A stretch of DNA of 31,601 nucleotides from positions 1 to 31,601 of the forward strand of contig PXSU01000003.1 of the NCBI GenBank assembly GCA_003022745.1, in the 5' to 3' direction. This DNA comes from Halobacteriales archaeon SW_9_67_25. Lineage in GTDB: Archaea > Halobacteriota > Halobacteria > Halobacteriales > Haloarculaceae. The notes below the pieces were generated by a model that searched no databases, was not told where the DNA came from, and saw only the letters and a program-made list of their open reading frames with translations. This document shows positions 8,262 through 16,537 of the stretch, piece by piece; position 1 is the first letter of the stretch, and each line of letters starts with the position of its first letter. The translations under genes and the position numbers were made by a program.

Positions 8262-9301
8262 TGGTGGGATTCGTCGCCGGCCTCCTCGACGCGACCGTCC
8301 GGGCGGCCACGGTGTTGATGCTCGCCGGCCTCGGCGAGGTCATCAGCGAACGGGCCGGGGTCCTGAACCTGGGCGTCGAGGGGATGATGCTCGTCGGTGC
8401 CCTGAGCGGGTTCATCACCACCGTCGTCACCGGGAGCTACTGGCTCGGGTTCGGCGTTGGCATCCTCCTCGGGATGGCCCTGGCGCTGATTCACGCCTTC
8501 CTCTGTATCTCGCTGAAGTCCAACCAGGTGATAAGCGGGGTCATGCTGACACTGCTCGGGACGGGGATCACGACGTTCCTCGGCCAGCAGTGGGTCAGCG
8601 AATCCATCGAGGGTTTCCCACAGATCGCCGTTCCCGTCCTCGTCGACCTGCCAGTCCTCGGCGATGCGCTGTTCCGGAGTACGGCGACCGACTACCTCGC
8701 GATCGCTCTCGTCCCGGTGGTCTGGTATTTCCTCTTCCGGACGAACCTGGGTCTGGAGACGATCTCTGTCGGCGAGGACCCCGAGATGGCCGATACGATG
8801 GGTGTCGACGTCTTCAAGATGCGCTATCTCGCCGTCATCGTGGGCGGCGGGTTCGCGGGTGCGGCGGGCGCGCACCTCTCGCTGGCGTTCTCACAGCTGT
8901 GGGTCCCCGGCATGACCGCCGGCCGCGGGTGGATCGCGGTCGCACTCGTCATCTTCGCCCAGTGGCGCCCCGAGCGCATCCTGGTGGGCGCGTACCTGTT
9001 CGGACTGCTCGACGCCCTCCAGTTGCGTTCGCAATCGCTCGAGCTGACCCTGGGTGCCGGGGCGCCGCTCGCCAGCCTGCTCAACCCGGTCCTCGAGTTC
9101 GTCTTCCACCCGACGATCATGGCCACGTACCCCTACCTCGCGACGATAGCCGTCCTCGCCTACGCGGTGATCCGCACGCGGAGCGACCAGCTCGCAGTCC
9201 CCTCGGCGCTCCTGGAAGCCTACGTACGGAGTGCGGTCGTTCCGGTAATGGACTACGGCAATCCGCACGAGACCGTTCACCGCGTTCTGAGATCGCAGTA
9301 G
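8261..9301 (+). CDS. ABC transporter permease 2 (YufQ type)
   Basis: Second permease half of the importer, 346 residues. The N-terminal segment VLMLAGLGEVISERAGVLN followed by LGVEGMMLVGAL is the conserved start of the YufQ-like permeases; about eight hydrophobic segments follow, with the ATPase-contact loop around SVGEDPEMADTMGV. The ATG at 8261 overlaps the last base of the preceding stop (TGATG). The 3' end overlaps the convergent yqeC gene by 25 bases, so the two transcripts must overlap antisense at their ends. No separate promoter is seen. Confidence 0.93.
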   Translation: MVGFVAGLLDATVRAATVLMLAGLGEVISERAGVLNLGVEGMMLVGALSGFITTVVTGSYWLGFGVGILLGMALALIHAFLCISLKSNQVISGVMLTLLGTGITTFLGQQWVSESIEGFPQIAVPVLVDLPVLGDALFRSTATDYLAIALVPVVWYFLFRTNLGLETISVGEDPEMADTMGVDVFKMRYLAVIVGGGFAGAAGAHLSLAFSQLWVPGMTAGRGWIAVALVIFAQWRPERILVGAYLFGLLDALQLRSQSLELTLGAGAPLASLLNPVLEFVFHPTIMATYPYLATIAVLAYAVIRTRSDQLAVPSALLEAYVRSAVVPVMDYGNPHETVHRVLRSQ

Positions 9302-10038
9302 CCCGTCTCGAAGGACGTCACCAGTCCCCGGTCCAGCCGTTCCGAGCGCCCGAGTGCCTCCTCGATAGCCTCGCCGGCCCGGTCGCGCAACTCCGGCGTG
9401 TCGGCCTTGTTGATGACCGGTGTCACTCGCGCTCCCCGGGGGACGTTTTTCAATCCGCCCCCGGGGCTGGCCAGGACGCGACCGACCGTCTCGGCGGTGA
9501 TGGTCTCGCCCACCCCGGTCTCCACGCCAGGGATTGCCGCGATGCGTTCCGGTCGGTGAGCTACTGGCGCGTCGAGCGGTTGGCCGACCGCCCGGACGGA
9601 GGCGAGTGCCACGACGTGGGTGGTCGCGGAGGGAACGACCGGTTCCCCGGCCCCGGGCGCCTTGAACTCCCGCCGGCGGGCGCCGTCGGCCTTGACCAGC
9701 AGCCAGTCCGGCCGTGAGGACTCGAAGAGGTCGCTCAGAACCTCGGGCTCGAACCCCCGCACCTTCTCCATCACGCGCTCTGGGTCGCTCACCCGGTCGC
9801 TCGCGAACGCGACCGGCGAGGAGCGGTCGGCAAGTCGGGCCACGAGTCCGCCGGGCGCAGAGAGGACCAGCGGTATCGAATCGGGCGGGGGCGTGTGCGT
9901 CGTCGTAGTGTACCCGACTGATAACCCCCGTTCCTCGCCGGCTTCGACGAGGTGACCCATTGTCGTCTTCTTGCCGCCCGCGCCGACGAACGCGACGAGT
10001 TCGCTGTCACCGAGTCCCAGTGCCTCCGCGACGTCCAT
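9277..10038 (-). CDS. yqeC: YqeC, selenium-dependent hydroxylase accessory protein
   Basis: Protein of about 253 residues with an N-terminal nucleotide-binding loop FVGAGGKKTT (17 to 26), then TTTTH, and in the middle LLVKADGARRREFKAP, which matches the conserved VEADGA region of the YqeC family; INKAD follows near the C-terminus. YqeC is known from comparative genomics as a marker of selenium-dependent molybdenum hydroxylase systems, together with YqeB and orphan SelD; its exact reaction is not established. The ATG at 10038 is chosen because the loop motif follows at the usual distance; the frame continues upstream but without family features. It is divergent from tusA-selD across a 156-base gap with an extended dyad, and convergent with the permease gene, overlapping it by 25 bases. 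Confidence 0.85.
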   Translation of the reverse strand: MDVAEALGLGDSELVAFVGAGGKKTTMGHLVEAGEERGLSVGYTTTTHTPPPDSIPLVLSAPGGLVARLADRSSPVAFASDRVSDPERVMEKVRGFEPEVLSDLFESSRPDWLLVKADGARRREFKAPGAGEPVVPSATTHVVALASVRAVGQPLDAPVAHRPERIAAIPGVETGVGETITAETVGRVLASPGGGLKNVPRGARVTPVINKADTPELRDRAGEAIEEALGRSERLDRGLVTSFETGYCDLRTR

Positions 10039-10065
10039 GCGGGGTGTGCGTCCCCCAGACAATTG

Positions 10066-10146
10066 ATACTGCCGGCTGTAACTTCGTGTAGATATTCGAC
10101 ACCCCGTGAGGTCGAAATCCCTCACAGGCTTGGTAGCCGGCAGTAT
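10066..10146. promoter_or_regulatory. 81-bp concentric dyad in the yqeC/tusA divergent gap
   Basis: Two nested inverted repeats share one centre (about 10106). The outer arms are a perfect 12-base pair, ATACTGCCGGCT (10066 to 10077) and AGCCGGCAGTAT (10135 to 10146). The inner arms are TTCGAC (10095 to 10100) and GTCGAA (10111 to 10116). It may be an operator shared by both genes, an RNA hairpin in a leader, or a small mobile-element remnant; no target duplication was seen. A 13-codon frame (10145 to 10186) starts at the right arm and ends 8 bases before tusA; whether it is translated is unknown. Confidence 0.6.
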
Positions 10147-10194
10147 GAACGCCTTGGAGAAACTGTTTTCCAGCACGGACCAGTAGCGCCGACC

Positions 10195-10446
10195 ATGGAA
10201 CGGGTCGACGTGACGGGCGAGGTCTGTCCCAGGCCGGCACTGATCGTCCGGCGCCACCTGTCGGAACTCGAACCCGGCGAGGAACTGCTGGTCCGCGGGG
10301 ACTACCCGCCCGCCGAGGAGAACCTCCGGCGCACGTGTACGAAACACGGCTTCGAGGTCACCGGGAAACAGGCCGGGAACGGTTCCACAGACGCGAGCGC
10401 CTTCGAACTGAAGATCACCGTCACCGACGACGCCGGCCTCCGATGA
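10195..10446 (+). CDS. TusA/SirA-like sulfur (selenium) carrier protein 1
   Basis: Small cytoplasmic carrier of 83 residues. The N-terminus holds the family motif CPxP (Cys11-Pro-Arg-Pro14), whose cysteine carries a persulfide, or a perselenide in selenium-linked relatives. The rest (LEPGEELLVRGDYPPAEENLRR and HGFEV) is typical of TusA folds. Its stop overlaps the selD start (ATGA), so the two proteins are made together; this strongly suggests a role in selenium delivery rather than tRNA thiolation, although that is inference. It is closely related to the second carrier at 23832, which lacks the second proline of the motif. No Shine-Dalgarno site is visible before the ATG. Confidence 0.85.
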   Translation: MERVDVTGEVCPRPALIVRRHLSELEPGEELLVRGDYPPAEENLRRTCTKHGFEVTGKQAGNGSTDASAFELKITVTDDAGLR

Positions 10447-11474
10447 GCGACCACCGGAGCGGGCCGGCTGGACCCCGCCTGACGGAGTACGCCGAACTGC
10501 ACGGCTGTTCCTGCAAGGTGGGACAGGGCAACCTCGACGAACTGCTCTCACGGGCCGGCCTCGACGGCGACCAGAATGACCTCCTGTTCGGCGTCGGCGA
10601 GGACGCCGGGGCACGCCAGTTGCGCCAGGATCTGGCACTCGTTCAGACTGTGGATTTCTTCACACCGATTGTCGACGACCCGTACGACTTCGGGCGGGTC
10701 GCGGCGTGCAACGCAGCGAGCGATGCCTTCGCCACGGGCGCAACCGACGACCTGAGCTGTCTGGTCGTGCTGGGATTGCCCCGGGAGTTGCGGGACCACG
10801 CACCGGCGATCCTCCGGGGCATGGCCGACCTCCTCGACGGTGTCGGTGGAGTGGTTGCCGGCGGGCACACGACGCTCAACCCCTGGCCGTTCGCCGGTGG
10901 CGCGGTCACCGCGACGGCCCACCCGGAGCACCTGCTGACGGCCCGGACTGCCCGGCCCGGGGACAGGCTCTACCTGACGAAGCCGCTGGGCACGCAGCCG
11001 GCGATGGGGGCACTCCGTGTCGGGGACGGCGAGTTCGGCGAAACCGTCCGCGAGGCGACGGACCGCCCCATCGAGGATATCGGGGAGGAGGCGCTGGCGT
11101 GGATGACGACGCCGAACCGGGACGCAGCGGTGGTCGCCCGCGAGCACGCCACCGCCGCGACGGACGTGACCGGGTTCGGCCTGCTGGGCGAGGCGACCGT
11201 CCTCGCCGGGAACGCGGGCGTCGGCGTCGAGATAGACCGGCTGCCAATCGTCGACGGCACGCTCGCGCTGTCGCGGCTGTTCGGCTACGGACTGGCGGAC
11301 GGCGAGAGCGCGGAGACGAGCGGCGGGCTGCTGGTCGCCGTGCCGGGCGACGGTACCGCCGACTTCGAGGGGGAACTCTCGGGGGCGGGCGTATTCTACA
11401 GGGCGGTCGGCCGGGTCACTGACGGCAGCGGCGCGGCGCTGGTCGAGCCCAAGATAGAACGGGTGCGGAAGTAA
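10443..11474 (+). CDS. selD: Selenide, water dikinase (selenophosphate synthetase)
   Basis: Makes selenophosphate from selenide and ATP. 343 residues, normal for the family. The N-terminal GCSCK (Cys22, Cys24, Lys25) corresponds to the catalytic Cys and Lys region (GCGCK in Escherichia coli SelD). Further family motifs are QTVDFFTPIVDDPYDFG, which contains the metal-binding aspartates, NAASDAFATGA, GGHTT, and TDVTGFGLLGE. The ATG at 10443 overlaps the tusA-like stop by four bases. No selA, selB, tRNA-Sec or in-frame TGA gene was recognised in the window, so within this window it looks like an orphan SelD, the situation known for selenium-dependent molybdenum hydroxylase systems, including one described for Haloarcula. 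It is convergent with the xdhC-yqeB gene, 24 bases away. Confidence 0.93.
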   Translation: MSDHRSGPAGPRLTEYAELHGCSCKVGQGNLDELLSRAGLDGDQNDLLFGVGEDAGARQLRQDLALVQTVDFFTPIVDDPYDFGRVAACNAASDAFATGATDDLSCLVVLGLPRELRDHAPAILRGMADLLDGVGGVVAGGHTTLNPWPFAGGAVTATAHPEHLLTARTARPGDRLYLTKPLGTQPAMGALRVGDGEFGETVREATDRPIEDIGEEALAWMTTPNRDAAVVAREHATAATDVTGFGLLGEATVLAGNAGVGVEIDRLPIVDGTLALSRLFGYGLADGESAETSGGLLVAVPGDGTADFEGELSGAGVFYRAVGRVTDGSGAALVEPKIERVRK

Positions 11475-11498
11475 CCGCCCTTTGCGTTCGCCAGTCGC

Positions 11499-13079
11499 TC
11501 ACCGCAAGCGCAAGACGGCTTCGAGCACGCCGCCGCCGAGACAGAGCGCCTTGTCGGATATCTTCTCGTGGTCGACCGACTCGCCGCGGGGGTCGACGTC
11601 ACCGAGTTTCGCACCCTCCGCGACCGACAGCCCGTCGTGGACCAGCCCGCGGACGAGCCCGTCGATCTCCGTCCGCACGGCCGCACCGTCCACAGCGCCC
11701 ACGGTATCGCCGGCCTCGACGAGGTCCCCGATGTCGACGGCGGTCTCCCACCGGCCATCGGTGGGTGCCCGGAGAACGCGTTCGTGGGTGTAGCCGCGAC
11801 GCTGACCAGGTTCGCCGTCGTAGGGGCTGGCAGTGCCCTCGTAGATGACCCGCCCGAGTTCGTGCCCGCGGTCCGTCTCGACGACCGCGTCCACGTCGGT
11901 GCCGGCCTCGAAGCCCGGGCCGAGACCGACCACGACGTCGGCGTCGTCCCACCGGGTGCCGGTGTCGGTCTTGCCTTTTGCCATGATAGCGTCGACCAGT
12001 ACCGCCGCGTCGAGGTCCGCGGCGACCGTCGCCTCCGGGTCCTCCAGGACCGGCACCTCGCCGTCGGCGAGGGCTGCGACGGCCTCGTCGACGTCCCCGG
12101 CGCGTCGGCCGGTCACCTCCTCGACGGTCACCTCCCCATCGTAGACGGCGGTCCCGAAGGCAACCCCGCGCCGCACGACCGACGGCCGGGCCACCTCGGT
12201 GACGACGACCGGATACCCTGCCCGGTGGAGTCGGTAGACGACACCGCTCCCGAGGTCGCCGCCACCGCGGACGACCACCAGGTCCTCCAGGTCGAGGGAC
12301 GTCTCGCGCTCGCCGGATGCGCCGTGGCGGTCGCGGTGTATCTCGGCGAGAATAGCGAGTGCGATGTCTGCCGGCCCCTCCCCGCCGAGGTCCAGCCCGA
12401 CCGGCGTGCGAACCCCGGTGAGTTCGGCCTCGCCGTAGCCCTCCTCGGCGAGCCCCGAGAGGACGTGTTCGGCCTTGCGCTCGCTGGCGACGAGGCCGAC
12501 ATAGCCCGCCCCGCCATCGAGCGCCGCGGCGACCGCCTGTCCGTCGAACGTCCCGCTCCGGGTCGCAACGGCCACAGCGGTCTCGTCCGTCATCGGCACG
12601 TCCCCGAGGGCGTCGCCGTAGTCGCCGTGCACGACCTCGACGGCGTCGGGGAACCGGTCGGGGTCGGCGCAGGCCTCGCGGTCGTCGACGACCGTGACGT
12701 CGTATCCGAGGTGGGCCGCCAGCGGCGCGAGTTCCTGCCCGATGTGCCCGCCACCGGCGACGTACAGCCGTGGCCGGGCGTGTATCCGGTCGACGAACAC
12801 GTCCATGCCCCCGCCACAGACCATCCCCGTGTTCCCGCCGGGTTCGAGTTCGTAGCTCCGGATGCCGGGCTCGGCCTCGCCGCGGAGCACCTCCCGGGCG
12901 GCCTCGATTGCGAGCCCTTCGACTGTGCCGCCGCCGATGGTTCCGTACTCCGCCTCGTCGGTGACGACCATCCGGGTGCCGACGCCACGGGGGGCGCTCC
13001 CGTCGGTGTCCACGACTGTCAGTATCGCTGCGGGTTCGCCCTCGGCCACGAGGTCCGAAACCTCCTCGAAGAGAGTCAT
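11499..13079 (-). CDS. XdhC-YqeB fusion, molybdenum cofactor insertion and selenium maturation
   Basis: 526 residues joining two maturation proteins. Residues 1 to about 250 are XdhC/CoxI: GSAPRGVGTRM (27 to 37), IGGGTVEG (48 to 55), CGGGMDVFVD (88 to 97) and a Rossmann segment VAGGGHIGQEL (107 to 117). XdhC proteins bind the molybdenum cofactor and promote its sulfuration and insertion. Residues 263 to 526 match YqeB, a conserved marker of selenium-dependent molybdenum hydroxylases: DLVVVRGGGDLGSGVVYRL (265 to 283), DAIMAKGKTDT and VGLGPGF follow. The fusion implies that cofactor insertion and selenium addition are done by one protein. It is the last gene of the hydroxylase operon; its ATG overlaps the stop of the TusB-like gene (ATGA). 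The frame is intact across the joint, with a short charged linker (about 248 to 262). Confidence 0.9.
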   Translation of the reverse strand: MTLFEEVSDLVAEGEPAAILTVVDTDGSAPRGVGTRMVVTDEAEYGTIGGGTVEGLAIEAAREVLRGEAEPGIRSYELEPGGNTGMVCGGGMDVFVDRIHARPRLYVAGGGHIGQELAPLAAHLGYDVTVVDDREACADPDRFPDAVEVVHGDYGDALGDVPMTDETAVAVATRSGTFDGQAVAAALDGGAGYVGLVASERKAEHVLSGLAEEGYGEAELTGVRTPVGLDLGGEGPADIALAILAEIHRDRHGASGERETSLDLEDLVVVRGGGDLGSGVVYRLHRAGYPVVVTEVARPSVVRRGVAFGTAVYDGEVTVEEVTGRRAGDVDEAVAALADGEVPVLEDPEATVAADLDAAVLVDAIMAKGKTDTGTRWDDADVVVGLGPGFEAGTDVDAVVETDRGHELGRVIYEGTASPYDGEPGQRRGYTHERVLRAPTDGRWETAVDIGDLVEAGDTVGAVDGAAVRTEIDGLVRGLVHDGLSVAEGAKLGDVDPRGESVDHEKISDKALCLGGGVLEAVLRLR

Positions 13080-13321
13080 GCGAACGTCCTGGTTTCGTGT
13101 TCGACGACCAGTTCTATTAACGTGTCGTACGTGATCGGTTCGATTCCGAGGGACAACTCGACGCCACGGACCTCGACGTCCCTGGCCACCGCGTAGGTCG
13201 GTGCCCCAACATCGGGCTCCAGCAAGACGCCGTCCTGGATCAGGACGACGCGGGCGTCGTCGTCCCCGTCGATTGTTCGGAACGCCACCTCGGCCATCGG
13301 TTTGTCGACGAGATAGAGCAT
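13076..13321 (-). CDS. TusB/DsrH-like sulfur relay subunit
   Basis: 81 residues. The start MLYLVDKP and the segment VVLIQDGVLLEP match the DsrH/TusB family, the smallest subunit of the heterohexameric TusBCD/DsrEFH persulfide relay. It contains no cysteine, so it could only be structural here; some DsrH proteins do have a conserved cysteine. It begins 2 bases after the TusC-like gene and its stop overlaps the xdhC-yqeB ATG by four bases, placing it firmly in the hydroxylase operon. Confidence 0.75.
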   Translation of the reverse strand: MLYLVDKPMAEVAFRTIDGDDDARVVLIQDGVLLEPDVGAPTYAVARDVEVRGVELSLGIEPITYDTLIELVVEHETRTFA

Positions 13322-13323
13322 TG

Positions 13324-13677
13324 TCAGAAATCGAGCATGTGATCGGCGGCGCGGATGCGTGCTGTCAGTTCCTCCCCCGGGAGGACGGTGACGTCGTCTG
13401 CGACCTCGGACTCGTCGATGCTGCGCTCGGCCAGCGCGGCGCCGTCGGCCACAAGTTCGCCCCCCTCGGCCAGCAGATCCGCGACGTGACCGGGCATGTT
13501 GAGTGCCCCCTTGTCGACGGCGCTACGTGCCGCGTAGACCCCGTCGGCCACGAAGGCGGCAGTGAGGTCGTGGCGGTCGAAGCCCGCTGCCACGCCCCGT
13601 GCCGCACGGAGTCCCTCGGGAACGTGGACACGGCCGTAGGGTGCCCGCCTGAGAAGGACGATGACGTCCCGCTTCAC
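13324..13677 (-). CDS. TusC/DsrF-like sulfur relay subunit
   Basis: 117 residues, the usual size for DsrF/TusC. The start RDVIVLLRRAPYGRVHVPEGLRA and the later AAFVADGVYAA correspond to the family pattern (small strand, GxxxxxEGLxA helix, then F(I/V)ADGV). It has no cysteine, as in most TusC proteins, so it is expected to form the hexamer with the TusB- and TusD-like partners rather than carry sulfur. Its ATG overlaps the stop of the TusD-like gene by four bases. Confidence 0.78.
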   Translation of the reverse strand: MKRDVIVLLRRAPYGRVHVPEGLRAARGVAAGFDRHDLTAAFVADGVYAARSAVDKGALNMPGHVADLLAEGGELVADGAALAERSIDESEVADDVTVLPGEELTARIRAADHMLDF

Positions 13678-14045
13678 AGGGAGATCACCCTGTCTGCCTC
13701 CCCGATCATGTCCGCGAGGTCCGGGAGCAGGCCGACCTCGACGCCGTCCGGGTAGTCGGTCTCGGCGTCGATGCCGCGGGCGTCGACACAGAGGCCACAG
13801 CAGACCACTTCGGCGCCGTCCGCGAGGAGGCGCCGGAACTTCTCGACTGGCATCTCGTCGTAGAGGCCGGTGTCGGAACAGTCCGGGAACGCCTGGCCGG
13901 CGACCGGCACGAGCGTTCCGTCGAGGTAGTGGAAGTAGGTGACCTCGTGACCGGCGTCGAGCGCGGCGCGCCCCATCTCGTAGGCTGTCCGCCAGCGCTG
14001 GCTGTCGAATGGCCCCCCAGTCACGACGAATCCGAGGCGTGCCAT
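13674..14045 (-). CDS. TusD/DsrE-like sulfur (selenium) relay subunit
   Basis: 123 residues of the DsrE fold: GFVVTGGPFDSQRWRTAYEM at the start (binding-loop region), GHEVTYFHYLDGT, and a cysteine cluster Cys82, Cys83 and Cys86 in VVCCGLCVDARG, which lies where the active cysteine of TusD (Cys78 in Escherichia coli) is found. In known systems TusBCD passes persulfide sulfur to TusA. Here the gene follows the molybdenum-hydroxylase large subunit by 41 bases and precedes TusC, TusB and XdhC-YqeB in one operon, so the likely target is the molybdenum cofactor, with sulfur or selenium; this is inference. The ATG at 14045 is the first one that gives the family start. Confidence 0.8.
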   Translation of the reverse strand: MARLGFVVTGGPFDSQRWRTAYEMGRAALDAGHEVTYFHYLDGTLVPVAGQAFPDCSDTGLYDEMPVEKFRRLLADGAEVVCCGLCVDARGIDAETDYPDGVEVGLLPDLADMIGEADRVISL

Positions 14046-14086
14046 ACTCCAGGACAGTGTCTCGACGAGCAATAAACGTTCGTTCG

Positions 14087-16537
14087 CTACGCCCCGTCGC
14101 GTGCCGCCAGGGCAGCCTTCACGTCCTCGGGCTCGATGGGTATCTCCGTGATGCGGACGCCGACGGCGTCCCGGATGGCGTTGCTGAGCGCGGGCGGGAC
14201 GCCGTTCGTCGGGAGTTCGCCGATGGACTTCGCGCCGAAGGGGCCCGTCGGCTCGTGGGTCTCGACGACGATGGACTCGATGGGGGGTTGCTCGTCGGGC
14301 CGTGGCATCCCGTACTGCCGGAAGCCGACCGTCTCGGGCTGGCCCGCCTCGCCGAACTGGAGTGTACCGCTGGTCGCAAACTCGTAGCTCATGTGGACGC
14401 CGCCCTCGATCTGGCCCTCGACCAGCGGCGGGTTGATCGCGACGCCACAGTCGGCGGCAAAAACCAGCTTTTCGACCTCGTACTCGCCGGTCGTCTCGTC
14501 GACTACGGCAGTGAGAAACTGTGCGCCGAAGGGTGGGGGACTCTCGTCGGTCGCGTGGTGGCCCTGACCCATGATGTGTTCGCGGTCCTCGTCCCCGTAG
14601 ACCGACTCGTAGCCGACCTCCTCCAAGGTGACCGACGCGCCCGACTCCTCGCTGTACACCTCGCCCCCGCCCGTTTCGAGGTCCCTGGCGGGTTCGTCGA
14701 GCATCCGGGAGGCCCACTCGAGGACGCGGTCGCGGGCCTCGCGGGCGGCCTTCTTGACCGCGCGGCCGCTGATGTAGGTCGTCGAGGAAGCGTACGCGCC
14801 GTAGTCGAAGGGCGCGAAGTCGGTGTCGGAGGATTTCACGACGACGTCTGCCGGGTCACAGCCCAGGACCTCGCCGACAATCTGGGTGAACATCGTGTCG
14901 TTGCCGCTGCCGACGTCGACCCCGCCGACCTGGAGGACGAACGAGCCGTCCTCGTTCATCTTCAACTGGGCCGCGCCGAGTTCCTTGCCCGCGACGCCGC
15001 TGCCCTGGGCACACAGCGCCATCCCGACGCCGCGGTGGCGGTGGGGGTCGTCCGGCTGACCTATGTCGTCGTAGCCGATGGCCGCCGCGCCGCGCTCGAT
15101 GCACTCCCGGAGCCCACACGACCGGATGCGCCTGGCAAACCGGTCGTCGTCTTTCAGAATCGCCGCCGCCCTGTCGAGGTCGCCCTCCCGGACGGCCTGG
15201 CGTTTCCGGAACTCGATGGGGTCCTCGCCCAGTTGCCGGGCGAGTTCGTCCATGTGTCCCTCGACGACGAACATCCCCTGCGGGGCGCCGTACCCGCGCT
15301 GGGCCGCCCCCATCGGGAGGTTCGTGTGCACGACGTCCCCCTCGAATCGCATGTTGGGTACCCGGGGATAGAGCGGGAAGGCCTTCGTCGCGACGTTGCT
15401 GGCGACGGTCATGCCGTGAGTCCCGTAGGCGCCGGAGTTCTCGCGCACGGACAGGTCCATCGCCGCCGGGTCGCCCGCCTCGTCGACTGCGGTCCGCATG
15501 GTCAGGTCCATCGGATGCCGGTTCCGGAGCGCGTAGAACTCCTCGCGGCGGGTGCACTCCAGTTTGACCGGTATCCCCGCGGCCCGGTGGAGCGCGAGCG
15601 CGACGGGCTCGACGACCATCTCCTGTTTCGACCCGAACCCGGCGCCGACCCGGGGTTTCACCACGCGTATATCACGGATCGCCACGTCGAAGACGTGCGA
15701 GAGCTGGCGGCGCGTGTGGTAGGGGACCTGCGTGGCCGTGATGACGTTGTAGCGGTCGTCCTCGTCGGTGTAGACGATGGACGTGTGGGGTTCGGGGACA
15801 CAGTGGGACTGGTAGGGCGTCTCCCACTCTGTCTCCAGGACCCGCTCCTCGTCGGCGTCCGCGATGACGCCCTCCGGGTCGCCGTACTCGCCCTCGAAGT
15901 GGGATTCGAGATTCTGCTCGTAGTCCGCGCCGGTCGTCTCGTTCTCGACTTCCTCGGGTGCGAACAGTTGCGGGGCCTCCGGGTCGGTCGCATCCCAGAT
16001 GTCGAAGACGGCGTCGTACTCCTCGTACTCGATGTCGATCTTGCGAGCCGCACGGTCTGCCGTCTCGGCGTCCACGGCCGCCACCGCGGCGATCCGGTCG
16101 CCGACGTACCGGACGTGCTCGGAGAGGACCCGCGTATCCCAGGGGCTCGGTTCCGGATAGGACTGCCCCGACGGCGAGTACAGGGTGTCGGGAACCTCCT
16201 CGGACCAGGGCGTGATCACCGCGTGGACGCCGTCCATCGCTGCGGCGGCGCTCGTGTCCACATCGATGACGCGGCCGTGTGGAATCCCACTGCGGACGAT
16301 TGTCGCTTCCGCCAGTTCCGGAAACCGGGTCCGGTAGTCGGCCGTGTACTTCGCCTCGCCGGTGACGATCTTGCGGGCGTCGTACTTCTCGGTCTCCGCG
16401 GCGATGGCCTCGCGTTCCGCTGCCGACTTCCGGTTGTCTGCCGGTTCGTCCCGCTCCAGCGGGTGGTCCTCGGACTGCAGGTCCACGACGCCGTCGTCGG
16501 GGTCGACGTCCTCGCCGGACTCGTCGGGTTTGCTCAC
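14087..16537 (-). CDS. Molybdenum hydroxylase Mo-binding subunit 1 (xanthine dehydrogenase family)
   Basis: 816-residue catalytic subunit that hydroxylates a heterocycle, probably a purine. It has the a/b hammerhead start (EKYDARKIVTGEAKYTADY), the cofactor loop GAGFGSK (about 298 to 304, more often GGGFGGK), the active-site loop RGYGAPQG (about 414 to 421), a second cofactor segment GGVDVGSGNDT, and the base-catalyst Glu (about 774) in GPFGAKSIGE. The loop is of the xanthine/nicotinate type, not the CO dehydrogenase type with its catalytic cysteine. The start is set at the GTG at 16537: it overlaps the [2Fe-2S] subunit stop (GTGA) and a strong Shine-Dalgarno GGAGGTG lies 8 bases upstream; an upstream ATG at 16561 lies inside the previous gene. 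Selenium dependence is inferred from the YqeB, YqeC, SelD and MocA neighbours. Confidence 0.9.
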   Translation of the reverse strand: MSKPDESGEDVDPDDGVVDLQSEDHPLERDEPADNRKSAAEREAIAAETEKYDARKIVTGEAKYTADYRTRFPELAEATIVRSGIPHGRVIDVDTSAAAAMDGVHAVITPWSEEVPDTLYSPSGQSYPEPSPWDTRVLSEHVRYVGDRIAAVAAVDAETADRAARKIDIEYEEYDAVFDIWDATDPEAPQLFAPEEVENETTGADYEQNLESHFEGEYGDPEGVIADADEERVLETEWETPYQSHCVPEPHTSIVYTDEDDRYNVITATQVPYHTRRQLSHVFDVAIRDIRVVKPRVGAGFGSKQEMVVEPVALALHRAAGIPVKLECTRREEFYALRNRHPMDLTMRTAVDEAGDPAAMDLSVRENSGAYGTHGMTVASNVATKAFPLYPRVPNMRFEGDVVHTNLPMGAAQRGYGAPQGMFVVEGHMDELARQLGEDPIEFRKRQAVREGDLDRAAAILKDDDRFARRIRSCGLRECIERGAAAIGYDDIGQPDDPHRHRGVGMALCAQGSGVAGKELGAAQLKMNEDGSFVLQVGGVDVGSGNDTMFTQIVGEVLGCDPADVVVKSSDTDFAPFDYGAYASSTTYISGRAVKKAAREARDRVLEWASRMLDEPARDLETGGGEVYSEESGASVTLEEVGYESVYGDEDREHIMGQGHHATDESPPPFGAQFLTAVVDETTGEYEVEKLVFAADCGVAINPPLVEGQIEGGVHMSYEFATSGTLQFGEAGQPETVGFRQYGMPRPDEQPPIESIVVETHEPTGPFGAKSIGELPTNGVPPALSNAIRDAVGVRITEIPIEPEDVKAALAARDGA

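Noticed and set aside
10106..10125. Possible tRNA T-arm (GGTCGAAATCC)
   Set aside because: No acceptor or anticodon arm fits around it; the pairing is explained by the concentric dyad.
14087..16537. Carbon monoxide dehydrogenase large subunit
   Set aside because: The active-site loop is RGYGAPQG, the xanthine/nicotinate type, without the catalytic cysteine loop of CoxL.
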